Shown here piece by piece: positions 12,276-22,260 of a DNA stretch of 64,000 nt (positions are counted from its first letter, which is position 1; every line of letters begins with the position of its first letter). The DNA is taken from assembly GCA_023213395.1 (NCBI GenBank), contig CM041465.1:204359741-204423740 (forward strand), in the 5' to 3' direction. A program made the position numbers and the translations under genes. The stretch comes from Cycas panzhihuaensis. Lineage: Eukaryota; Cycadophyta. The notes under the pieces were generated by a model. That model saw nothing but the letters and a program-made list of their open reading frames with translations. It was not told the origin of the DNA and searched no databases.

Positions 12276-12445
12276 AGGGAGGTATTCCCAACCCTTATAT
12301 AGAGAATTCGGGGAGGCGTCGGGCACCATCACCCTAAATTGCACAACAATTAAGGTTAGTTTGAAAAATATAAAAATAAATAACGGTGATACGTACCTCA
12401 CGTGAGTGGTCGGTCCGGGCGGCTTTTGAACGGCTCAAGGTGCCC

Positions 12446-12479
12446 TAGGGGCCCTCAAAGGCGGCTTTGAGGGGCCCTA
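12446..12479. promoter_or_regulatory. GC-rich hairpin in Copia-C LTR U3
   Basis: Inverted arms TAGGGGCCCTCAAAG and CTTTGAGGGGCCCTA surround a GCGG loop, with one bulged C. It sits about 40-70 bp inside the 5' edge of the LTR. Counterparts exist in the LTRs near 20,413-20,447, 29,086-29,120 and 37,043-37,074. Confidence 0.6.
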
Positions 12480-12517
12480 AGCGCTCTACTGCACATACAT
12501 TGGGATTATTCCCAACA

Positions 12518-15500
12518 TTCTCCCCCATAAGCCCAATGTGTATGACTCCTAAATCATCTCTGAACTTTTCAAACTTGATTTTTCCCAAGGCCTTTGTAAA
12601 AATATCCGCTGTTTGATCTTGATTACCTGATAAGTCAACTCTATCTCTTCTCGCTTGTACAAGTTCCGAATGAAGTGGTATTGAGTTTCAATGTGCTTTG
12701 TTCTAGTGGAATCTTGGATTTTTGTCATTTGAATAGCGCCCGATTATCACACCAAATTTTAGTGGGACCTTCTTGTTTAATTTGAAAATCCTGAAGAGTC
12801 TTCTTACCGATTGATTCACAGGCTCTAATATCTGGCTTTATATTACGCTCACCGTGGATAAGGAAGCGGTATTTTGTTTCTTTGTACTCCAAGCTATCTG
12901 CGATCCCATACTAAATGCATAACCCGAGGTAGATTTTCTATCATCGATATCACCAATTAATCAATCTGTATAACTTGCTAAGCGAAACTCGGATGTAGGT
13001 TTGTAGTATAATCCAAAGTCCAAGTCCCTTTAAGGTATCTCGAGGATTCTTTAGCACTTGCCAATGGGATGTCTTTGGATCCTCGTGATAAATCTAGATA
13101 CAACACTTACGTAATATGTTATATCGTGGTCGAGTAGAGGTTAAATAAAGTAGGCTACCAATCAATTGTCTATAGTGAGTGGGATCAATGAAGTTGAGTC
13201 ATCCGTCTTAGAGAGTTTAATTCCAATTCACCGGTATCGACAATGGTTTAAAGTTTGTCATATTAAATCTTTGTAGAAGGTCTAATATATATTTACGGTG
13301 AGAGATAAATACTCCTTGTTTATCTCGCCACACTTCCAATCCTAGAAGTAGTGCATAAGACCTAAGTCCGTCATTTCAAATTCCTTACACATAGCTTCTT
13401 TAAATTGACTTAAAAGTTGGGAGTCATTTAGATAAATTAAGTCGTCACGTAAAGTCCTACGATCAATATCGAATTTCCTTTAATTTTGGTGTATAAGTTT
13501 GATCCGCTTGAGATCTTTCAAACCCTTGATCTTTAAGATATGTGTCTATACGGGAATACCAAGCCCTATGTGCTTGTTTTAGACCATATAATGCTTTCTT
13601 TAACTTGTACACTTTGTTTTCTTCCCCCCTGACTTCAAAACTGAGGGGTTGAGAGACATAGATATCTTCTTGGATATAACCATTTAAAAAGCACTTTTAC
13701 GTCCATTTGATAAACAAAGCAACCCATTTGGGCTTAAACTTATTATCATGCGAATCGATTCCATTCTAGCAACCGGGCAACAGTTTCAAGATAGTCTATG
13801 CCTTCTCTTTGGGCATATCCTTTGGCAACTAAACGAGCTTTATATTTATCAATTGATCCATCGAGTGGAACTTAGTCTTATAAACCCATTTGGTTCCAAT
13901 GGCTTTCTTCCTTGGTAAGTCTACAAGTTCCCAAGTATCATTTTTAACGATAGATTTATATTCCTCTTGCATGGCTTTTGCCAAAGACTCATGTTGATTA
14001 GCCTCACCAAAGGTTTGAGGCTCATGACTTTCAAGTAACTTACTCATTAGAGCAAAGTTAACTTTGTGTGAATGTGTAGATCTTCGATTGGTATCTAATA
14101 TATTTCCTAAGTCATGGTTGCGTTGAACCCATTTGGGTAGTGGTTGTGATGGTGGTTGAGGTGATGTTGTTTCTAGTAGTTTCGGAGAGTTTCTCCACAT
14201 AGGTGGCACATATTTGGATGTATTTGATGCATTAAACTTAATGGTAATGTCCTTCTGTTGTTCGTGATTATTTTGATAGTGTGTCTTCTTGAAATTTGAC
14301 ATCCCTACTCGTAATAACTTTTCTGGATTTGGGATCATAAACTTTGTAAGATTTTGATGATTCACTATATCCAATAAAGATACATTTTAAACTATGATCA
14401 TCTAATTTGGTTCTTCTTTGGTCGTGACATGGGCATAGGCTAAATGTACCAAATACCTTAAGGTGACGGATACTAGGTTTATAACTTTGTCCATGCTTCT
14501 TCCGTGTCTTCCCCTAACCGCTTTTGTGGAACATCGATTAAGTAAGTAGATCGGTATGGACCGCTTCAGCCCAAAATTCATGGCCTAAGTTTTTATCTTT
14601 AAGCATACAACGTGCCATTTCTACGATAGTTCTGCTTTTCCTTTCTACACCATTTTGTTGTGGGGTGTAGGGTTGGTATGTTGTCGCCTAATCCCATGTT
14701 GGATACAAGAATCCTTGAAGATATTAGAGGTAAATTCTCCCCATTATCTGATCTTAAGGAGAGGATATGATATCCACTTTGTCGCTCAACGAAGGTTTTG
14801 AAGTCAACAAAGTGGTCAAAAGCATCATATTTGTATTTGAGAAAGAACACCCAAGTCTTTCTTGTAAAGTCATCAATAAATGTAAGGAAATATTTGGCAC
14901 CTGCTATGAGGGAGTGGCCATTAGGCCACAAATATCTGTGTATACGAAGTTGAAGAGGGCGATGCCTGATGGCTAAAGTCCGGAAAACTTTCTATGATGT
15001 TTTCCAAGAAGGCATCCTCACACAACTCTTTGTTAACATCAATAGGGGTAAGCCATTAACCATATCTAATCTTTTCATAAGGGCTAAATCGGTATAATTA
15101 AGGTGACCAAACGTCGATGCCATAGGTCACTATCCATAGTAGTTGTGGTTCTAAGGGCATATGTATCCGAGGGGTGATAGTAAGTTTAAATAAACGATCT
15201 TTAGTCATGATACCCCTAGCAACAATAGCTTCATTTCGTCGTTTGTCTTTGATGAAACCTTCGGCCGTTGTCAAAAATTATTTTATAGTCTTGTCCCATC
15301 ATCCGTCTCTACCGATAGTAAGTTTTTCCTTAAAGCAGGACATATAGAACATCATTTAAATATTTATATTCACCATTATCACCAATAAGGTAATGTTACA
15401 TTTTCCAATCGATTGTGAGAAGTGTTGTCTCCAAACATAATAGACCCTTTCTTATTTGTATCCAAAGTTTGAAATAATTGTTCTTTATGGGTCATGTGGG

Positions 15501-16691
15501 TGGAACAACCTAATCAATGTATCAACTATCATCCTCTTCTTCCGGTTTGAAAAACTAGATAGAAATAACCTATTGTTGATTTTAGATTCTCGATGTATTT
15601 GACACATGTCCTCTAGAGGGTGGTCCATGTTTTGAAAACACTTATCTTCAAGTAACCATTTCGACGACAATAAGTGCAATATAGTTGATCTCTTTTCCAT
15701 AACTAAGATTTTGATTCCTTGGTGGAGAGTGATCAAGGTTGAAAGGTCTCCCTTTCCTCATGAATTGAGTATGATTATTTCTTGGTTGGTCACGATAGTT
15801 TTGAGGTGTTCTAGAAGGTTGTGGGTTCCCATGACAATGTGGACAACAAGAATGATTTTCAACTTGTCTTCGTTGGTTAGGGTTTCTTTGAGTGTTCGAA
15901 TGTCTTGGAGAATTTTCATGTTGTGGGGTCGCCCTTGTCTATTATGAGGAGCTTGTATCGTGGAGGATTTTGTCTAGGTTCATTTCTAGGGTTTTCATCT
16001 TTTCGCCAGAGGAGATCTGCTTTTGTTTTGAGGTGCCATCTTGAGAGTTAGGTTGAATGTTGGCCTTTGTAGCAAAGGCATGTTCTAAAGTTTCATTGGC
16101 GACTTGTTGCTCTTCTATAGACATGAGCATAGCAAAGAAGTTGTTCTATTTCGAGGGTACTTAGGTCCTTAGATACACTAATACTAGTAGCTACCATCTC
16201 AAAGCGCTCAATGCCTCCCACGCATCGAAGGATTCGCTCAACTACTCTTTGTTCTTAAGGTATCCCTAAGGGACCTCATTTGGTTAACTATATCTTGAAT
16301 CTTGGTCATAAATGGTTATTGATTCAGGAGGCATCATACGTAAATTTTCAAACTTACTTCTTAAGTTTTGTAGTTTAGAGGACGCAGCCCCTTCCTATAT
16401 AAGCTGTAAGGTATCCCAAGCCTCTTCGACTTAATGGATTCACTAACTCGTGGGAAAACATGATCTTCCAAAGCGCAAAAATAAGGGCTAAAGCTTCATT
16501 ATCTTTTTGATATTTTCTTTGTATGTAGCTTTTTCAAGATCAATTGATTTGATCCTAAGTCATCAGTAACCATTTCTCACTATATCCCACATTTCATTTG
16601 CTATGAGGATGGGCCTCATCCTCCTACTCCAGTTAAGAAAATTGTTTCCATCAAATTTAGGAATAATCATATTCCTAAAACTAGACGCCAT
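12518..16691 (-). pseudogene. Copia-C gag-pol (left arm)
   Basis: A single copia gag-pol frame broken by indels. The gag start ATG is at 16,689-16,691 (MTSSFGNMIIPKFDG in the right copy). A CCHC-like knuckle (YCTYCRRNG) is near 15,660-15,690 and a protease with CSTHMTHKEQ near 15,490. The integrase (14,599-14,931) has TFIDDFTRKTWVFFLKYK and LRSDNGEN. The RT begins near 13,950 ([25 protein letters not shown]). Its active site at 13,441-13,453 has a one-base deletion where the right arm has a substitution. RNase H (RTKHIETQYHFIREL) is near 12,630-12,730. The protease D-S-G triplet appears disrupted by a base deletion shared by both arms. Confidence 0.9.
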
Positions 16692-16859
16692 TTTAAATTA
16701 AAGTTGTATAAAATGTGATAAATGCAATAATAAAATATTTGAATGTAAAAAATTTGAAAGAACTTAAATGAAAGAAATTATTTCTAAATATATATATCCC
16801 AAGGTTTTCAAAAGTTTGAACAAATGAACTAGGACCTAGAAAGGCTACTAGGCTCTAAG

Positions 16860-17270
16860 TTTATGTTTTCTCTGGGCAACCTTCTGCTATTCCTCACAAT
16901 GGCGCCTGCCCACAGATGGCAAAACAGGGACCCTTTATACCGGTACGGAGCGCTAGGCTCTATATACCTCAAGACGCGGGTCGCTAAGAAGGCTTTGACA
17001 CCCCAATTGCTGGTCCACCCGCACCTGGATTTATGCCTAACGACAGATCTAGTGGTGAAGGTTCTCAACCAAAGGCACTCACCCTCTCCGTGTCTAGCCT
17101 TGGTCTCCAAACACCATAAAATGAAAAGGTTCTCGCACCTCACCGCCACCGATACACTGAGCAGCTAATGGTCACATCATCCAATATGAGTAGGCCGATT
17201 ATTGCAAAGTGGATGGTAACCTCAGGGTCCTAACTGCTCCTTGCAAGGCCGGAAAAGTGTGGTTCAATTC
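16860..17270. other. GC-rich block in Copia-C leader
   Basis: About 0.4 kb of clearly higher GC than its surroundings. Open frames of 101 codons (+) and 106 codons (-) span it, but neither is recognisable and the right arm (about 32,280-32,690) does not keep them open. It could be captured DNA, a structured packaging region or an exon-like leader segment. Confidence 0.45.
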
Positions 17271-18899
17271 GGGATTTATCTTATTTAATGTGAAAACTAA
17301 TCTATTTAGCAATGTGGTCTTGCTTAGAAAAAGAAAATTTCTTTTGATAACAGAAAAAAAGCTCTAAGCAAGATGAAATGAAAACTTTTACAAAAAACTC
17401 TTTTTGCTTTTTTTCAAAAAAAAATAATGTCCTTCAAACAAATATGATATGCCTTTGAAAAGAAATGCAATTTTCCTTTTATAAGTGCAAGAAGGATGAT
17501 ATTTTTCAACAACTTTGATACACTTTTAAAGTAAAACAATAAAAAAGGAAGTAATGATGCTCAAACTTTTTACTTATGCAAGATTTAAAATAAACTTTTG
17601 AGAATAGATAGTTTTCAAACAGATGCCAATTTCTCAAATGAATAATAAATCTTCAATGTAAAAAACTTCTTAAGAACAACTTTATGTATTGCCTTATAAA
17701 CAAATGCTTGTTCAAAAATAATGTAAAGTGCTTATAGAAAGATCAAGCGTAAACTTGAGTAAACAAGGAAATATGAACTAGAATTTTCTTTTACAATTTT
17801 GAAAGGAGACAAGTCATAGGATGTATATATATACTCAACTTTAATGTATTGAAAACTATATTGAATGAGGCTTTAATAGCTTAAAATTTTATCAATATGT
17901 AGATTCGAGATGTGAATCCAATAAAATAGACGCTTTTGAAAATGGATACCAATAAATCACGTTTTGAATGAGGCAAAGCAACGGACCTCCTTATGGAGCC
18001 TAACAGAGCGTGGTAGGCAAAAATTGTATGAAAGTACTAATTAATCCTTAGAAAAGTTAAAAATGATCAAATATTATTGATGAAGTAATTAATATTCTGC
18101 CAATTGAAAATTTTGAAAGAATATATTAAACAGGTGTAAAAAAAAGCAGATTTAGGCTAATAAAATACTTCAGCTTTAGCTGATTTGAAATATAAGCAAA
18201 ATGTGTCAAAATATATGGAAAAATATATCACAATGAAGAGAAATGAGTCATTTCCCAACGGGTTAACTAAATGAAATCTGATAAAAATTGCAAAAGTTAT
18301 AGTGAAAAATGTGACAAGTATCTTTATGGAGAATGTTCAAGAAACAGGCAAAATCAACTAAATTTCTTATTTTAGCGATTAAAATATTAGTGAAAATGAA
18401 CTCAAAGAATTGAAATAAAAAATGGGTATTAAAGTCTATATGACTTCGATTGCAATAGAGAAAATTTGGGCACAAAACAATTTATCAGAAATAAATGACA
18501 GCCAGTTCTAAAACCGGTTTTGTTAAAATTGCAAAAAACGCTGAAATTTCGAAAGTCCAATGTTAAAAAGGTCAAAACAAGGTCAAATGGGCACCAAATT
18601 GGTCTTATGACCAGTCGAAATCGATCTACGAAAAATTTCTGATCTATTGACGTAGGTTTCGTCTGAAACTGATGAGCCAACAGGAAGTTATGGCCACAAA
18701 AGCGCCAATAACCCTATGGAAAAATAAAATTTTAAAAAAAATAAGTTTTAAAATTTAAAAAACTTTAAAATCGGTCTCAAGAGGGACCGAGCTAGGATTG
18801 AACCCAAGACCGCCAGATAACTAAACCTCCAATGCCGAGGGTGAACTCGCTCGCCGAGTTTAAAAATGTAACTTAAACCCTTTAAAACCGGATTTAACA

Positions 18900-19270
18900 C
18901 ATACAATAAATAAAACTGAATATATAACAAAATGCAACGCTGAATATATAAACGCAAATATATATGACACGATTAATATGCTAACTAATGCTAAATATAT
19001 AAACGCTTAACACGATTAACGCTTAATATGAATACGAAGCGATGAATGGCAACGCAAATATAACACGATTGATATGCCAACGCAAATATGTTGAATGTAA
19101 AGTTAAGATGCCAACACAAATAGATATCATATCAATATGAAAGCAGCGATTAATACGCCAACGCAAAACGGGAATATATAACACGAAATATGATTACGAT
19201 CGATCGCATATAAACGCGAGACTATTAATATCACAACGAATGGCGATTTATAATCAATGCAGTGATGAAA
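18900..19270. repeat. Degenerate AT-rich minisatellite in Copia-C leader
   Basis: Recurring short words AACGCAAATAT, ACACGATTAATATGC and ATGCCAACGC appear many times over about 370 bp with irregular spacing. The mirror at about 30,300-30,660 has the same words in reverse complement but with many differences. Confidence 0.6.
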
Positions 19271-20151
19271 GGCGATACGGCATCAACGGATTAAAGCGAT
19301 CACACGGGATTCAAGATTCGAGACAAAGATCGAAAACAAAGGTCTCAATGGAGACAGTAGCCAAGCTGGCTTAAATAGCACAAAACCAAATCGATCCGAA
19401 TAGCAAAGGTGTAACGGGGCCGCCTCCTTCCGTATAACATGAATGGCTACTACGAATAAATGGACAAAAGACAAATACCACACAGAGGGCTAGAAGATAG
19501 GAGAAATGCTTTGACGATAGTTTTGATGTAGAGGCCGGGCCTTCTTGAGACGAGAGATTTAATGAATGTGGTTTTCGGAGACGGAGAGTGACGGAGAGAT
19601 TTGAGATGCACACGGAGCAAAGGTAAGGTGATAAAGAGGCTGGGCTTGCACACGCATGTGCGCCAGCAGAAAGGCATCGAGGGCAGAGTCACGAGCGACG
19701 CAGGTTTAAACGGGAGGCTAGATAGGCAGAGCGATGCACAGAGAGAAGTAGAGCTAGACACGCCAATGCACATAAAGACAGAGTGGAGTCCAATGGTTGT
19801 AAAGAGTGCACAGGACAGAGACCGAATATAATAACAATGTAAATAATGGAAACCAGACAATGGATCTGAGGATAGCTAATAATCCAGTACAGGAGATCAA
19901 AATACAAAGTAAAAGGACATATATCAAAACGTTTATTTAAATGTTGAAAAAGTAAAAAAAAAGGAAACGAAGAACCTAGTTTGAGTACAAACTTCTGAGC
20001 GGGAGATCTTTCTTCACAGTGGATGGAATCCAGATCCGTCTTCTCCAAAGAGACGGTGAGCTCGCCAGAATCTCAACGAGCAGTCATATAGATATGTTTC
20101 GTCGGACGATTGAGCAACTAAAACCAGAAACTAGACAATAGCATCACCGTG

Positions 20152-20163
20152 GCTCTGATACCA
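20152..20163 (-). promoter_or_regulatory. Copia-C primer-binding site (left arm)
   Basis: GCTCTGATACCA is the exact reverse complement of TGGTATCAGAGC, the plant tRNA-iMet primer site, two bases from the LTR. The right-arm copy (about 29,373-29,384) reads TGGTATCGAGCC, one base short. Confidence 0.9.
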
Positions 20164-20165
20164 AA

Positions 20166-20482
20166 TGATGGAGCCGGAGGAGCAGAGCAGACATCACGAC
20201 GCTCTCATCTTGAGTACAACGGCAATTTAATAGAGTGGCGGTGTTAATTAACACCGTGGAGGTATTCCCAACCCTTATATAGAGAATTGGGAGGCGCCGC
20301 GCCATCACCCTACCGACAACAATTAAGGTTAGTTTGAAAAATATAAAAATAAATACGGTGATACGCACTCACGTGAGTGGTCGATCCGGCGGCTTTTGAA
20401 CCAACAGGTTCCTAGGGGCCCTCAAAGGCGCTTTGAGGGGCCCTAAGCGCCTAGTGCACATACATTGGGATTATTCCCAACA
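20166..20482 (-). repeat. Copia-C 5' LTR (left arm)
   Basis: A 317-bp LTR, homologous end to end with 12,183-12,517, with the same hairpin, TATA and palindrome. It is 18 bp shorter through several small deletions, so the LTR pair has diverged or carries errors. Confidence 0.9.
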
Positions 20483-21893
20483 AAGTGGAATTATTACTCG
20501 AATTGAGTTTTATATGGAAATGGGTCCATGTGTTGTTTACCTATCACATAGTTTCACAAACACCATAAACAAAGTGTTTAAGGGTGGAAGACCATGAACC
20601 ATTTCATGCTTCTTTAGATATTACATTGCCATAACTTGTATGGCCAAATCGCATCTCAAAGTTTGTCGATCGAAATGACGACAATAAAGGCAATAAAAGA
20701 TTTTGTTTTGTTATTTCGTAGACTTGTTAGACTATAGAGACCTGTGTTATGATCAATAGGTCCTGAGGCAATGAGTCTAAATTTGTTTAATGGTTCCTTA
20801 ATGATAAATTTATTTTTCTAGAATTTGATGACAAGGTCTTTCTACCAGATTTGATAGACATAAAGTGGGTTTGGTAATAGACTGTATGTAGAAAACATCT
20901 TTATTAATCCATCCTTTAAGTAACATCACATGATCCTTTGACTTTGTTGGGTACCACTTCCAAAAAGAAATCTCTTCTTCAGAGTTCGATTCAGATTGAT
21001 AAGTGGTTAAATTTTTCTAGTGTCCTATCATGTGATGGGATGTACCAGAGTCAAGGATCTATTGTAGTGGTTGATTTGTAAGGGCAACAAACATGTGTTG
21101 TTGCCGCTAAAGAACCATTATGAGTTTGTCAATTTTGAGGTCGTGATCGAGGATGGGATTGAGGTCGATTTTGTAATCCCTTAGAAGCTTTCCATGCTTC
21201 CGAAGCTATTCTACTTCTACAGACATCAATAGTGTGGCATTTTTTATGACAATATGCATAATTAGTGTTCTAAGAAGGAGTTACATTGTTTCTATTATGA
21301 AAGGATTGATTAGAAGTATACCGGTGTTTGGATGGACCAGAATACTTAATATTGTTTTGTGAATTAGATTGTGAACCTCTATGAGATTTCTAAAATTTTG
21401 GAGTACTATGAAAATTATTTTATTGTTTATTTTTAAATTGTGGCTTAGTTTTGGAAAACAAAGCCTATGAAGGATCTTTTAATACGCCTGTTTAAATTAA
21501 CATTATTTGATGATCGATCAACCGGTTTGTCAAATGCATTGAATGTTATAGGAGGGTCGCTAGCTTGTTATCTGGCAATTTTGTAGAGATTAAATTATTT
21601 TGGTAACTTGTTTACTGTAAGACGTACGAGTGTATCGTTGTCTCTAACATGCATGATTATTTTTTCAGTATCACCATCTTTAGTTTTAGATTTGATATAG
21701 TTTCCTAGATCTTTATTGATTAATTAAATTTTACTTAAAAAATCCTCAACATTAGAAAAATCATCAAAAGTAAGGTCATACAATTATTGTCCTAGACAAT
21801 GACTTGATGTATATCAACCTTATCATATTTTTCTTGTAAAGTTTTCAGATAAAGGGCCAAGTCATCTGCTTTAGAAAACTCCGATCGATTTCA
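20483..21893 (-). pseudogene. Copia-B gag C-terminus, protease and pre-integrase (left arm)
   Basis: The front part of Copia-B, separated from its integrase by Copia-C. Read on the minus strand it has a UBN2-type gag remnant (ADDLALYLKTLQEKYDKV), a knuckle region, a protease motif DSGTSHHMIGH near 21,030-21,060, and a pre-integrase stretch containing GPIDHNTGLYSLTS. The gag N-terminus and the 5' LTR are absent, because the sequence passes into a gypsy LTR at about 21,894. Frames are broken throughout. Confidence 0.75.
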
Positions 21894-22260
21894 GTGAAAG
21901 TGAGTTTAATATGGTGCCCGGACCATTCCTTCTCGTAGATCGGGGCTCGAGGAGTGATAATTAGTAGAAAATGAAGCCAAATAACATGAGTGCGCAAGGC
22001 ATCACGTAAAATGAATCACCAAAATGAGTACTAAAATACTTTCTCCTTTCAATATATCATCCTCCATAACATTACGAGTGGTTTAACCCTTTAAATACAC
22101 AAGTAAGGGTCTTCATCCTTAATGATTCTATTGGTGGCCCTAAAGAAATTTTACATCTTAGTGGACGCTTTAGCGGCCCATACACATAACTTCCTAAACC
22201 CCTTAATACTTACTTGTTGGCAGTTCCCTCTTGCTAAGGAAAGGTGGGGTTATGTTATAG
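21894..22260 (-). repeat. Gypsy (chromovirus) 3' LTR, probable (left arm)
   Basis: It follows a polypurine tract (CAAAGGGGGG, minus strand) directly after the chromodomain end. It starts (T)ATAACATAACCCCACC and contains a TATA-like GTATTTAAAGGG. The far edge (...TCACTTTCA) is set by where Copia-B gag homology resumes. No second LTR exists in the window to confirm the borders. Confidence 0.6.

Larger units (their letters stand above)
12183..12517 (-). repeat. Copia-C 3' LTR (left arm)
   Basis: A 335-bp LTR. On the minus strand it begins TGTTGGGAATAATCCC and ends GGCTCCATCA. It carries a GC-rich hairpin (12,446-12,479), a TATA box (CTCTATATAAGG), and the 16-bp palindrome GGTGTTAATTAACACC at 12,260-12,275. 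Confidence 0.92.
16692..20150 (-). other. Copia-C long 5' leader (left arm)
   Basis: About 3.46 kb between the PBS and gag. No protein-coding signal is convincing. It is mostly AT-rich but holds two distinct blocks: a GC-rich stretch at 16,860-17,270 next to gag and a degenerate repeat array at about 18,900-19,270. A leader this long is unusual for copia elements, and Copia-A has one of similar size. Confidence 0.7.
12183..20482 (-). mobile_element. Copia-C, full-length Ty1/copia element (left arm)
   Basis: An element of about 8.3 kb with LTRs at 12,183-12,517 and 20,166-20,482, both with TG...CA ends, a PBS, a ~3.46-kb leader, a broken gag-pol and a PPT, flanked by AAGTG. Pol order is protease, integrase, RT, RNase H, which defines copia. 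It splits Copia-B between its pre-integrase and integrase parts. The mirror copy is 29,050-37,336. Confidence 0.93.

Noticed and set aside
16863-17168. A 101-codon frame on the plus strand in the Copia-C leader as a possible host gene
   Set aside because: The mirror in the right arm does not keep it open, it lies inside an LTR element, and no domain is recognisable. It is kept only as part of the GC-rich block.
18900-19270. A CRISPR-like array
   Set aside because: The repeats are short, degenerate and irregularly spaced inside a plant retrotransposon leader, with no cas genes.
19601-20048. Several 76-136-codon frames at the LTR-proximal end of the Copia-C leader
   Set aside because: Low-complexity, Leu/Cys/Ser-rich or Arg-rich products that change between the arms. 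No conserved protein.
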